Shown one piece after another: positions 1-5,369 of a stretch of 6,776 bases of DNA (positions within the stretch are counted from its first letter, which is position 1; the number at the start of each line of letters is the position of its first letter). Below the pieces are notes generated by a model. That model was not told the origin of the DNA. It did no database searches and saw nothing but the letters and a program-made list of their open reading frames with translations. The DNA is taken from the NCBI GenBank assembly GCA_023415375.1, contig JAEZKW010000208.1, positions 1 to 6,776 of the forward strand, in the 5' to 3' direction. Origin of the DNA: Bacillota bacterium (GTDB lineage Bacteria > Bacillota > UBA4882 > UBA8346). The translations under genes and the position numbers were made by a program.

Positions 1-177
1 TCCTGAAAAAACAAAAGATTTCTTTAATAAAGCCTTCTTTGGGACGACGAAATTTCTCGTTCGATAAGGAAGGGTCTGAATTGAAAGACCAACTTTATTT
101 GCTAAGATAAAAAATATCGATGCGTTGAATTGTGAAGGAAAACTTAATTGATATCACAAAAAAACACTAAGTATAAT

Positions 178-657
178 TTAAACGAAGTTTCCCTTTTTTC
201 TACTGATACCTTCTACTTTCCTAAAAAGCCAAGCTGCGCCGCTCCACCAAGCTAAAAATATAAAAGGAGACAAAATTTGGGTAAGTGTGGTGTTAGCCTC
301 CGTCATTATGCCTAAATTCCTTATGATTTGTCCGAATCCCACGCTTAAACCGACAAATCCTACTACATAGGCATATAAAAACCACTTCCGGACCGGCAAA
401 AAATAGAAGAAGATCATTTGCACAAAAGTCCAAGCAAATGGCTCAAGATAATTAAATCCATAGACGCCAAAAATGCCAATTTTAATATACTTCAAGCCCA
501 ATGTATAGTGTAAGATTAAGACAATTATCATATTGCCCAATCCCCCGGTAATTGCGGCATAAATTAAGTACTTTTTATATTGTTGCCTGGGTATATAAAT
601 CAGAGTAAGGGCAAGCCCTATGAAAAAAAATATCGGAAAAAATAAAACTTTACTCAT
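178..657 (-). CDS. Small five-TM integral membrane protein of unknown function
   Basis: The frame runs up to a GTG at 684, but the better start is ATG at 657: it follows a GAGGT ribosome binding site with 5 nt spacing, and the GTG has none. From there the product is 159 aa. Hydrophobic segments lie near residues 4-21, 31-52, 73-88, 93-113 and 126-146, so it is almost entirely embedded in the cytoplasmic membrane, with a basic C-terminal tail (RKKGNFV). Conserved-looking residues include NYLEPFAWTFVQ (69-80) and PVRKW (88-92). It loosely recalls the five-TM CBO0543-like proteins of Bacillota, from memory only. It lies 169 bp downstream of tetR on the same strand. No convincing promoter or terminator was found, so co-transcription with tetR is possible but unproven. 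No catalytic motif is visible and no function is assigned. Confidence 0.72.
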   Translation of the reverse strand: MSKVLFFPIFFFIGLALTLIYIPRQQYKKYLIYAAITGGLGNMIIVLILHYTLGLKYIKIGIFGVYGFNYLEPFAWTFVQMIFFYFLPVRKWFLYAYVVGFVGLSVGFGQIIRNLGIMTEANTTLTQILSPFIFLAWWSGAAWLFRKVEGISRKKGNFV

Positions 658-737
658 CTTTACCTCACTCAGTAAACTAAACACCTAAACATAGAGTTTC
701 CCTCAAGAATAACTTTATTCAACCATAATAATCGTAT

Positions 738-775
738 GGACGAGTTGCTCATCCTGCCATGAATCCTAAGGGTTC
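738..775. other. Two adjacent small hairpins between tetR and the membrane gene
   Basis: On the minus-strand RNA, 754-738 reads GGATGAG-CAA-CTCGTCC, a 7-bp stem with one G-U pair and a 3-nt loop. Next to it, 761-775 reads GAATCC-TAA-GGGTTC on the plus strand, a 6-bp stem with one wobble. Neither is followed by a U-tract, so neither is a standard intrinsic terminator. They may be RNA-stability or processing structures between tetR and the membrane gene, or chance. Confidence 0.25.
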
Positions 776-826
776 CTTTCCATCATAATCGCTATAATTA
801 TTTTCATAAAATTTGAAGACATTAAT

Positions 827-1408
827 TTATTTCTCCGACTGAATACCTTCAAAGGCGTATCTTATCAAAACTTTTAATATCGATTCATCGACTCTTTCAC
901 CTGTTACCAACAAACGATAAAAAAGCGGTCCATATATCAAATCAATACACAATTCAAGATCGAGGCCTTTCTTTAGTTCACCTCTTTGGATCCCCCGTTC
1001 TAAAATACGCAATGAGTCAAGCCGTCGGGGATTAAAATATCTTAATCGGTATTCTTCCGCTAACTTCGGATCAAATTGTCCTTCTGCAATGAATTCATTG
1101 ATTACTTTACCTTCCGGACTCGTTAAAAACTTGGCTAAATTGCTAGCTTGAATGAGCATATCATCAAAAACCGAACCTGTATCGGGTGCAGGAAGCTTCG
1201 CCATAGCCGCAGATAAAAAAGCGTCCATGACAACCGCAGCTTTATTAGACCACCATTTATAGATAGTCGCTTTACTAACTTTGGCCCGTTCGGCAATTTT
1301 CTCCACAGTTACTGCTCCAAAGCCATTCTCCAATAATAAATCATATGAAGCGGTAAGAATAGCTTTTTCTGTTGTGGTGTCACGAGGACGCCCTTTTTTC
1401 TTTTCCAA
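827..1408 (-). CDS. TetR/AcrR-family transcriptional repressor
   Basis: This 193-aa cytoplasmic DNA-binding dimer has the usual TetR length. The N-terminal helix-turn-helix is clear: GRPRD (6-10), then the three-helix domain at about 12-60 with TVEKIAERAKVSKATIYKWW (34-53), the TetR_N signature. The C-terminal ligand and dimer domain (about 75-190) carries IDLIYGPLFYRLLV (155-168), as in the TetR_C_11-like group. The start is TTG at 1408, chosen because GGAGG lies 7 nt upstream and the product begins just before the GRPRD motif. It is divergent from the MFS transporter at 1601, with two near-perfect and two degenerate palindromes between them. I infer that it represses both the transporter and itself until an unknown ligand binds. 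The inducer cannot be read from the sequence. Confidence 0.95.
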   Translation of the reverse strand: MEKKKGRPRDTTTEKAILTASYDLLLENGFGAVTVEKIAERAKVSKATIYKWWSNKAAVVMDAFLSAAMAKLPAPDTGSVFDDMLIQASNLAKFLTSPEGKVINEFIAEGQFDPKLAEEYRLRYFNPRRLDSLRILERGIQRGELKKGLDLELCIDLIYGPLFYRLLVTGERVDESILKVLIRYAFEGIQSEK

Positions 1409-1415
1409 AGGAATA

Positions 1416-1420
1416 CCTCC
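1416..1420 (-). promoter_or_regulatory. Ribosome binding site fixing the TTG start of the TetR gene
   Basis: GGAGG on the minus strand sits 7 nt upstream of TTG at 1408. No ATG lies at a suitable distance, so it supports the non-ATG start. Confidence 0.8.
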
Positions 1421-1437
1421 TGATTGAGTTTCGAAAA

Positions 1438-1467
1438 ACTATACGTTCATTATACTAAACATTTTCT
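1438..1467. promoter_or_regulatory. Two degenerate TetR operator-like sites over the tetR promoter
   Basis: ACTATACGTTCATT (1438-1451) matches the better operator at 1535-1548 (ACTAAACGTTCAGT) at 12 of 14 positions. ACTAAACATTTTCT (1454-1467) keeps one complete half-site, ACTAAAC, and matches the perfect operator at 11 of 14. The first overlaps the tetR -10 box and the second lies in the promoter spacer. This fits negative autoregulation with weaker binding than at the transporter promoter. Binding is inferred. Confidence 0.5.
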
Positions 1468-1477
1468 CCTATTTAAA
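1449..1477 (-). promoter_or_regulatory. Sigma-A-type promoter of the tetR gene
   Basis: Reading the minus strand, a -35-like TTTAAA (1477-1472) is followed after exactly 17 nt by a perfect -10 box TATAAT (1454-1449). The expected transcript start lies about 25-35 nt upstream of the TetR ribosome binding site. The -35 is weak, which suits a repressor made at low level. Confidence 0.6.
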
Positions 1478-1488
1478 TAAAATTTATC

Positions 1489-1518
1489 TTTACAAATACT
1501 AAACGTTTAGTTTATAAT
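1489..1518 (+). promoter_or_regulatory. Sigma-A-type promoter of the MFS transporter gene
   Basis: TTTACA (1489-1494) and a perfect TATAAT (1513-1518) are separated by 18 nt. The spacer contains the perfect operator at 1498-1511, so a bound TetR dimer would block RNA polymerase directly. Transcription should start near 1525, placing the second operator in the 5' leader. Confidence 0.7.
1498..1511. promoter_or_regulatory. Perfect palindromic TetR operator in the MFS promoter spacer
   Basis: ACTAAACGTTTAGT is a perfect 14-bp palindrome lying between the -35 and -10 boxes. TetR-family dimers bind palindromes of this size. Its position next to a divergent tetR makes it the likely main operator. 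Its centre lies 37 bp from that of the next site. Confidence 0.75.
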
Positions 1519-1532
1519 TATCTTGTCGGTGG

Positions 1533-1550
1533 ATACTAAACGTTCAGTAT
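1533..1550. promoter_or_regulatory. Second TetR operator downstream of the MFS promoter
   Basis: The 18-bp sequence ATACTAAACGTTCAGTAT is palindromic in 8 of its 9 base pairs and shares the ACTAAACGTT core with the site at 1498. It lies just downstream of the predicted transcript start, where a bound repressor would form a roadblock. The 37-bp centre spacing is about 3.5 helical turns, so the two dimers would face opposite sides of the DNA. Confidence 0.7.
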
Positions 1551-1600
1551 TTATTGCCTAAAGACAAAACCAAATAAAAAAACAAAGGCAGGTTTAACCA

Positions 1601-2788
1601 ATGAATAACTTACATCGTAAAACCAAGGAATTCCCTCACTGGATTACAGTTCTGTTAGCCGTTGCATGTGGAGTGATTGTTGCAAATCTTTATTATGCCC
1701 AACCGTTAGTCGGTCCCATTAGTATTGATACTCATCTTCCCTTAGCATCTGCGGGATTAATCGTAACTCTAACACAAATTGGTTATGTGATCGGCTTATT
1801 ATTTATTGTTCCGTTGTGTGATATTATCGAAAATCGGCGATTGGTTGTAAGCGTATTGATCATTGCGATTGGTGCATTAGTTGCCACAAGTCTTATTCAC
1901 AACGCCATGTTTTTTCTGATCACGACACTATTTATTGGGTTAGGTTCCGTAGCCGCCCAAATATTGGTGCCCTATGCAGCCCATTTGGCAGTAGAAGAAC
2001 GACGGGGTCAAGTGGTCGGCAATGTTATGAGCGGGCTATTGCTCGGGATCATGCTGGCGCGGCCAATTGCTAGTTTTATCACGAACCTTTGGGGTTGGCA
2101 AGCGGTCTTTATTCTTTCAGCTGCCATTACATCTGTCTTGACCGTAGTATTGGCATTCATTCTTCCGGAGCGAAAGCCTTCACCGGCTGTGAATTACGGT
2201 ACTTTAATTCATTCGATGGGGTCCCTTTTTAAAACAAAAGCTGTTTTACGCCGCCGGGCGTTCTATCAAGCTTGCCTATTTGGTGCATTCAGTTTATTTT
2301 GGACTACTGTCCCTTTATGGCTTGCGCATCATTTTAATCTTTCCCAGCAGGGTATTGCCTTATTTGCCCTTGCCGGTGTCGCCGGCGCAATAGCAGCTCC
2401 CATCGCCGGGAGATTTGCAGATAAAGGCTGGACAAAGCGGTTGACTGGTCTTGCGATTGTCATTGCGATCCTGTCGTTTTTAATGACCTTTTTGTTTAAA
2501 GACGCTTCTACCACCGCTTTAACTATGTTTATTATAGCAGCCATTACCCTAGATATGGCGGTTTCCGGCAATCTAGTTCTTGGACAGCGGGCGATTTATG
2601 CTCTGGGGAATGAAATACGGGGGCGTGTAAACGGAGTATTCATGGCTGTATTCTTTATCGGCGGAGCAATTGGATCTGCATTAGGCGGCTGGGGATATGC
2701 ACATGGCGGCTGGATGCTGGCATCATTTATCGGATTAAGCATGCCTGTTGTAGCATTATTATATTATTTTACCGAAAAAAGCAATTAA
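1601..2788 (+). CDS. MFS transporter, 12-TM drug/metabolite efflux type (NepI-like group)
   Basis: This 395-aa membrane protein has the usual length and two-half layout of a 12-TM major facilitator. TM1 contains NLYYAQPLVGPI (29-40), a signature of the NepI/YgaY-like proton-coupled exporters. The loop 2-3 motif A is present but altered: PLCDIIENRR (71-80), where Gly is usual before the Asp. The TM5 segment GLLLGIMLARPIASFI (145-160) occupies the antiporter motif C position with an ARP variant. The second half repeats a motif A-like GRFADKGWTKR (270-280). The ATG start has only a weak AGG ribosome binding site. The gene is divergent from tetR and has its own operator-controlled promoter. It most likely exports a toxic or metabolic small molecule; the substrate cannot be told from sequence. 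Confidence 0.93.
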   Translation: MNNLHRKTKEFPHWITVLLAVACGVIVANLYYAQPLVGPISIDTHLPLASAGLIVTLTQIGYVIGLLFIVPLCDIIENRRLVVSVLIIAIGALVATSLIHNAMFFLITTLFIGLGSVAAQILVPYAAHLAVEERRGQVVGNVMSGLLLGIMLARPIASFITNLWGWQAVFILSAAITSVLTVVLAFILPERKPSPAVNYGTLIHSMGSLFKTKAVLRRRAFYQACLFGAFSLFWTTVPLWLAHHFNLSQQGIALFALAGVAGAIAAPIAGRFADKGWTKRLTGLAIVIAILSFLMTFLFKDASTTALTMFIIAAITLDMAVSGNLVLGQRAIYALGNEIRGRVNGVFMAVFFIGGAIGSALGGWGYAHGGWMLASFIGLSMPVVALLYYFTEKSN

Positions 2789-3115
2789 CGTATTTTGGAA
2801 GGTCCTACTGGTTTCCTCAAGGGTGTATGTTTGTATGTTTAAAGGAGCATGATTAAATGATTGGCGGATGATGAATTTGAGTTTCCGGTATTTATAAATC
2901 ATCCTTTCGTGATAATGATTGATATTTATCATATCTGCAAAAAATGGCCTTATCTCTGTAACTACAGATTGAGGCCATATATTTTTTTGCTTGTTCAATG
3001 TCACGGATCAACTTATATCTTCTCCAAAATCTTTCTATTTACGCAAAATCCAATGACAGGCTATAAGCAAGTGAAATAATCGTGTAAAATAATTCGTTAG
3101 AAAGCGGGTATTACA
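2789..3115. other. 327-bp gene-free region after the MFS gene
   Basis: No convincing protein is encoded here. Visible items are a direct 8-bp duplication (TGTATGTT twice, near 2825-2840), an AAAGGAG Shine-Dalgarno-like site (2841-2847) followed only by stop-interrupted mini-frames, a Fur-box-like inverted repeat (2910-2931) and the terminator at 2944. The frame starting TTG GCG GAT GAT (2861) gives a 72-aa peptide that runs straight through the terminator, so I treat it as spurious or as decayed coding DNA. Confidence 0.5.
2944..2988 (+). terminator. Rho-independent terminator, probably bidirectional
   Basis: The outer stem ATGGCCT (2944-2950) pairs perfectly with AGGCCAT (2972-2978). The inner stem TCTGT/ACAGA closes a 4-nt loop, with a small internal loop between the stems. 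The plus strand continues into seven T (2982-2988), and an A-run (2939-2944) precedes the stem, giving a U-tract on the minus strand too. It most likely ends the MFS transcript about 155 bp past its stop codon. Confidence 0.7.
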
Positions 3116-3769
3116 ATGAATGGAGAAAAGACGCTCAATATCTTCAATGGGCAAGTAATGTATAATTACTTTATGCAACAGTATCTTGATGAAAACAATG
3201 GTTGTGTGCCTTTTAATGAAGCAATGTGTGTGGGTGAGGTCTCTATAGATATCTTTTCCGACCAATTCAATCGATACCGCTGTAATGCTCACCATATAAC
3301 AATGGAACAATACCAAGGAAAAACCTTGAATCCTTTACGGCCATTATTCAACAATCAATTTACAGATATCATTTTCTGGTTTGATGATGATATGTTCTGC
3401 CAAATAAATCTCCTTACACTCCTTGCTTATCTCGATCAAATGCATTTTAACAAGAAAATTACTCTCAATTTAGTAAATCATGTGTTTACCTTAATTAACC
3501 AGTTTGAGTTTGGTATACAAGGATATCATGAAATATATAAACAAGTCTTAATGAATAAATTTATCCCGCAAAGTATTCATTTATCGGTGATGGAAAAAGG
3601 AATAAGGCTTTATCTTGAATATATAAAAGAGGAAAATGAAATTACAGCATATATACGCCAATATAAAAATGTACCAAGCAATATTTTATTGGCTCAATTG
3701 TTTAATTTATTTCCACAATATGGTTTAGGCGATTCACAATATATCCATTTAATGGAGAAATGCCAATAA
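3116..3769 (+). CDS. DUF1835-like protein of unknown function
   Basis: This 217-aa soluble protein has features recalling DUF1835. The N-terminal LNIFNGQVMYNYF (7-19) matches the 'I-x-NG' opening strand. FNEAMCVGE (33-41) stands where the family has 'WrdvLheGp'. The core IIFWFDDDMFCQINLLTLLAYL (85-106, quoted in part) matches the 'ivlWfehDlydQlnLl.lL' hallmark. The C-terminal FPQYGLGDSQYIHL (199-212) also fits. The molecular role of this domain is not established. The start is ATG with a weak GCGGGT ribosome binding site and no clear promoter. The gene is noticeably more AT-rich than the 3' part of its downstream neighbour and the nucleotidyltransferase, so separate acquisition is possible. 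It seems to be a single-gene unit between the terminator at 2944 and the promoter at 3854. Confidence 0.8.
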   Translation: MNGEKTLNIFNGQVMYNYFMQQYLDENNGCVPFNEAMCVGEVSIDIFSDQFNRYRCNAHHITMEQYQGKTLNPLRPLFNNQFTDIIFWFDDDMFCQINLLTLLAYLDQMHFNKKITLNLVNHVFTLINQFEFGIQGYHEIYKQVLMNKFIPQSIHLSVMEKGIRLYLEYIKEENEITAYIRQYKNVPSNILLAQLFNLFPQYGLGDSQYIHLMEKCQ

Positions 3770-3853
3770 TTAGAGTATGAAATTATTATATGAACCTAAT
3801 TCGCTTTGATGGTAACAATGCCCAAATACAAGTTAAAGATGGGGATTATTTTT

Positions 3854-3882
3854 TTGTGTTTTTTTGTGGTTTGGTTTATAAT
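3854..3882 (+). promoter_or_regulatory. Promoter for the repeat-linker winged-helix gene
   Basis: TTGTGT (3854-3859), 17 nt, then a perfect TATAAT (3877-3882). It lies in a very T-rich stretch (3850-3876), giving an untranslated leader of about 90 nt. The -35 keeps only the TTG triplet of the consensus. Confidence 0.5.
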
Positions 3883-3964
3883 TTTTATCAGGAATGGTAT
3901 TAATTAACAATTTGGCAAATCAAAAGAGTTTCAATACCTTTCGTAAATAAAAATAACTTCTTTT

Positions 3965-3972
3965 AAGGAGGT
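3965..3972 (+). promoter_or_regulatory. Perfect Shine-Dalgarno before the winged-helix gene
   Basis: AAGGAGGT, fully complementary to the 16S 3' end, with GGAGG ending 8 nt before the ATG at 3980. It fixes the start and predicts efficient translation. Confidence 0.85.
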
Positions 3973-3979
3973 TACAACC

Positions 3980-4705
3980 ATGCAAAACCAAACTGCAGAA
4001 GTCGCCCTCCGCAGTTTTCAGCAAAAACTGGATACTTTCAAAACTAAAATCGCGCTCCAACAATTTCTGGCCCAATCTCTTTTGGCGGAGTTTGAGTCTT
4101 TATCCTCTGATGTTGAGTCTTTGAAACGATTGCTTGATGCTTCATTACAAAAAAATGGGTCTACATCATCCGAATTTGGTGTTACATCAATCGATAATGA
4201 GTCTACATCATTGAATATTGGTGCTACATCATGCAACTTTGAGTCTTCATCATCCAACTTTGGGTCTTCATCATCCAACTTTGGGTCTTCATCATCCGGC
4301 TTTGGGTCTTCATCATCCGGCTTTGGGTCTTCATCATCGAATGATGGTGCTACATTTATTAAACCTGAGCCACCATCACAAAACGATGGCGCTTCATCAC
4401 CCATCCGGGAATTGTCGGCGCTGATTCGGCGGTCGGCAAGAGAATCTTTAAAGATTTATTACAATCAGCCCAATATTCCCGGCCGGATGGCTGAGATTGT
4501 CCTGGCCCTTAAAGAAAAGAAAAGACTTTCGGTCGCGGAGATGCGGCAGATCACCGGCGTATCCAGGAATTCGCTCGGGCGTGATATTAAAGTCCTTAAA
4601 CTTCTGGGATGGCTTGAATTCCACGGGAGCCGCAAAAACGGTTACTTTACGTTAACCGCCTTATTCCCGGGGCTTTCTAATCCTGAAGGAAAGCAGGTGA
4701 GTTAG
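3980..4705 (+). CDS. Coiled-coil / Ser-Gly heptad-repeat / winged-helix DNA-binding-like protein
   Basis: The product is 241 aa and soluble. Residues 1-59 are helical with coiled-coil-like heptads (ESLSSDV, ESLKRLL). Residues 60-143 are twelve 7-residue units, in the middle of the form GSSSSNF or GSSSSGF: a flexible, low-complexity linker. Residues 144-226 form a winged helix-turn-helix: RMAEIVLALKEKKRLSVAEM (169-188), a recognition-helix region TGVSRNSLGRDIKVLKLLGW (192-211) and a wing FHGSRKNGYFTL (214-225). The strong HTH points to a DNA-binding or regulatory role, with the N-terminal helices perhaps driving oligomerisation. I cannot name the family. The repeats make the linker length prone to change without frameshift. 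A clear promoter and ideal ribosome binding site argue that the gene is real. No terminator was found directly downstream. Confidence 0.8.
   Translation: MQNQTAEVALRSFQQKLDTFKTKIALQQFLAQSLLAEFESLSSDVESLKRLLDASLQKNGSTSSEFGVTSIDNESTSLNIGATSCNFESSSSNFGSSSSNFGSSSSGFGSSSSGFGSSSSNDGATFIKPEPPSQNDGASSPIRELSALIRRSARESLKIYYNQPNIPGRMAEIVLALKEKKRLSVAEMRQITGVSRNSLGRDIKVLKLLGWLEFHGSRKNGYFTLTALFPGLSNPEGKQVS
4157..4408 (+). repeat. Twelve tandem 21-bp repeats inside the winged-helix gene
   Basis: Twelve uninterrupted units of exactly 21 bp encode [G/E]-[S/A/V]-[S/T]-S-x-x-[F/x]. The central units (4241-4324) are nearly identical: GAG/GGG TCT TCA TCA TCC AAC/GGC TTT. The outer units have diverged. The units at 4283 and 4304 are identical, a sign of recent duplication. 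Upstream codons at 4094-4156 (GAG TCT TTA..., GAG TCT TTG...) keep the same 21-bp register, so the array may have grown out of the coiled-coil heptads. Confidence 0.9.
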
Positions 4706-4913
4706 GAAAGACATAATATAGTGGTTGAAGGAAGGATGCAAGATCGCCAAGTGGGGATTTGTACCAATTAAATTTTAGGCTGTGTTCTTAAAAATAGTTG
4801 ATTGAAATATATGTTTGATAAATTTAAAATTGATTATAAAGTTGATTCAGCAAACTGCCTAAAATCAACTCACCCCTTTAGTTACTCATTTTCTTTGTAG
4901 ATACCCATAGCAA

Positions 4914-5161
4914 TTCCCCTCTCTCTGACTGTCGGCATCATAAGATGCCGCGGCATTTTATGATGCCGCAGATCAATATGAATGCCCGAGAGAGGGGAAA
5001 GTCAATTACCGGAGTTGTACAAATAGTCTTTTTCAGGGCTGATATATTCAAATTTTTAACTATTCTTGACAGCTTGCTTTTAAACAATAATCAAATGCTA
5101 AATAAAACTTGCTTCCCCTCTCTCAAACATCCATATAAAACTACCGTCAGAGAGAGGGGAA
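4914..5161. repeat. Four alternating copies of TTCCCCTCTCTC
   Basis: The 12-bp core occurs at 4914-4925 (+), 4988-4999 (-), 5113-5124 (+) and 5150-5161 (-). Neighbouring copies can pair as two separate hairpins (1 with 2 enclosing the palindrome, 3 with 4 with a 25-nt loop). Alternatively 1 pairs with 4 (extended to 20 bp) around 2 with 3. These foldings exclude each other. Confidence 0.85.
4933..4968. repeat. 36-bp near-perfect palindrome
   Basis: Centred at 4950/4951, 17 of 18 base pairs match; the only exception is G4944/T4957, which would pair as G-U in plus-strand RNA. The inner 12 bp, ATGCCGCGGCAT, are perfect. It can also fold as two side-by-side hairpins: GGCATC-ATAA-GATGCC (4934-4949) and GGCAT-TTTATG-ATGCC (4952-4967). 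No T-run follows, so it is not a normal terminator. Confidence 0.9.
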
Positions 5162-5183
5162 TAGCAACCAAGTTACTATAACC

Positions 5184-5207
5184 GATAAGTCGCGTATGCG
5201 CGTTATC
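5184..5207. repeat. GC-rich hairpin near the right end of the inverted-repeat element
   Basis: GATAA/TTATC closes on CGCG-TATG-CGCG with a 2-nt bulge (GT) on the left arm. It sits just inside the right terminal repeat, and no equivalent exists inside the left one, so the element is asymmetric. Confidence 0.55.
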
Positions 5208-5334
5208 TGAAGGGGTGAGTTGATAGACCAAATGGCTATATTGGATCAACCATTATTGAAAACGGCGGAAAACGAAATAAGCATTGCCAGAGTTTGGAGC
5301 TAGCCCCAGCCTACCGAGTTGTGATTTAATTACT

Positions 5335-5363
5335 AAAAAAAACGCAATGCGGTTGATGGCGTT
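5335..5363 (-). terminator. Intrinsic terminator of the coiled-coil gene
   Basis: On the minus strand AACGCCAT pairs with ATTGCGTT (one C/T mismatch), directly followed by eight T (complement of A5335-5342). It starts 6 nt past the stop codon of the minus-strand gene at 5370, as expected for its terminator. Confidence 0.7.
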
Positions 5364-5369
5364 CTTGCT

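Larger units (their letters stand above)
4864..5224. mobile_element. 361-bp nested inverted-repeat element (MITE-like), unclassified
   Basis: The ends are perfect 15-bp terminal inverted repeats: ATCAACTCACCCCTT (4864-4878) and its complement (5210-5224). Inside lies a second pair: GCAATTCCCCTCTCTCTGAC (4910-4929) matches the complement of 5146-5165 at 19 of 20 bases. Two further 12-bp copies of the TTCCCCTCTCTC core lie between them, and a 36-bp palindrome sits in the left half. Terminal inverted repeats, small size and no coding capacity are typical of MITEs, non-autonomous elements moved by a transposase encoded elsewhere. No target-site duplication is evident at the ends, so this is uncertain. 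It could instead be a structured RNA, or a bidirectional barrier between convergent genes. I recognise no known family. Confidence 0.5.
4706..5369. other. 664-bp gene-free interval between convergent genes
   Basis: No believable gene was found. The left 158 bp (4706-4863) are AT-rich and hold AGTTGATT twice (4796-4803, 4840-4847). GTTGATT (4841-4847) could pair with AATCAAC at 4863-4869. The middle holds the nested inverted-repeat element 4864-5224. The right part (5225-5369) holds the terminator of the minus-strand coiled-coil gene. The open frame at 4945-5181 is made of the palindromes themselves and is not a gene. Confidence 0.7.

Noticed and set aside
73..90. Terminator for the five-TM gene (GGTCT/AGACC hairpin)
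   Set aside because: Only a 5-bp stem with an 8-nt loop, about 90 nt after the stop codon and lacking a T-run on either strand.
676..689. Fifth TetR operator before the five-TM gene
   Set aside because: Only one half-site (ACTAAAC) is intact. The 14-bp window matches at about 9 positions, not enough against AT-rich background.
2759..3004. 81-aa minus-strand frame overlapping the MFS 3' end
   Set aside because: It overlaps the MFS gene and the terminator, has no ribosome binding site and no protein-like pattern.
2861..3079. 72-aa open frame downstream of the MFS gene
   Set aside because: It needs a TTG start, crosses the strong terminator hairpin and resembles nothing. A nearby AAAGGAG site leads only to stop-interrupted frames.
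3800..3868. Terminator for the DUF1835-like gene (T-runs at 3849-3855 and 3859-3865)
   Set aside because: The only stem in front is CCC/GGG around a loop of roughly 19 nt, too weak. The T-rich stretch is better read as promoter surroundings.
4018..4424. Long open frames in the other plus-strand frame and on the minus strand across the 21-bp repeats (His/Leu-rich and Asp-Glu-Pro-rich peptides)
   Set aside because: A 21-bp repeat without stops keeps every frame open. These frames have no ribosome binding site and are by-products of the real gene, which has a perfect Shine-Dalgarno and a folded wHTH.
4780..4870. Insertion-sequence end (GGCTGTGTTCTTAAAAATAG and nearby GTTGATT repeats)
   Set aside because: It resembles IS termini in style, but no matching inverted copy and no transposase remnant exist in the window.
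4945..5181. 78-aa open frame in the inverted-repeat element
   Set aside because: It begins inside the 36-bp palindrome, runs through the inverted cores, has no ribosome binding site and shows no domain-like composition.
4864..5224. CRISPR array
   Set aside because: Only four short cores exist, in alternating orientation and with unequal spacing (62, 113 and 25 bp), and no cas genes are present.
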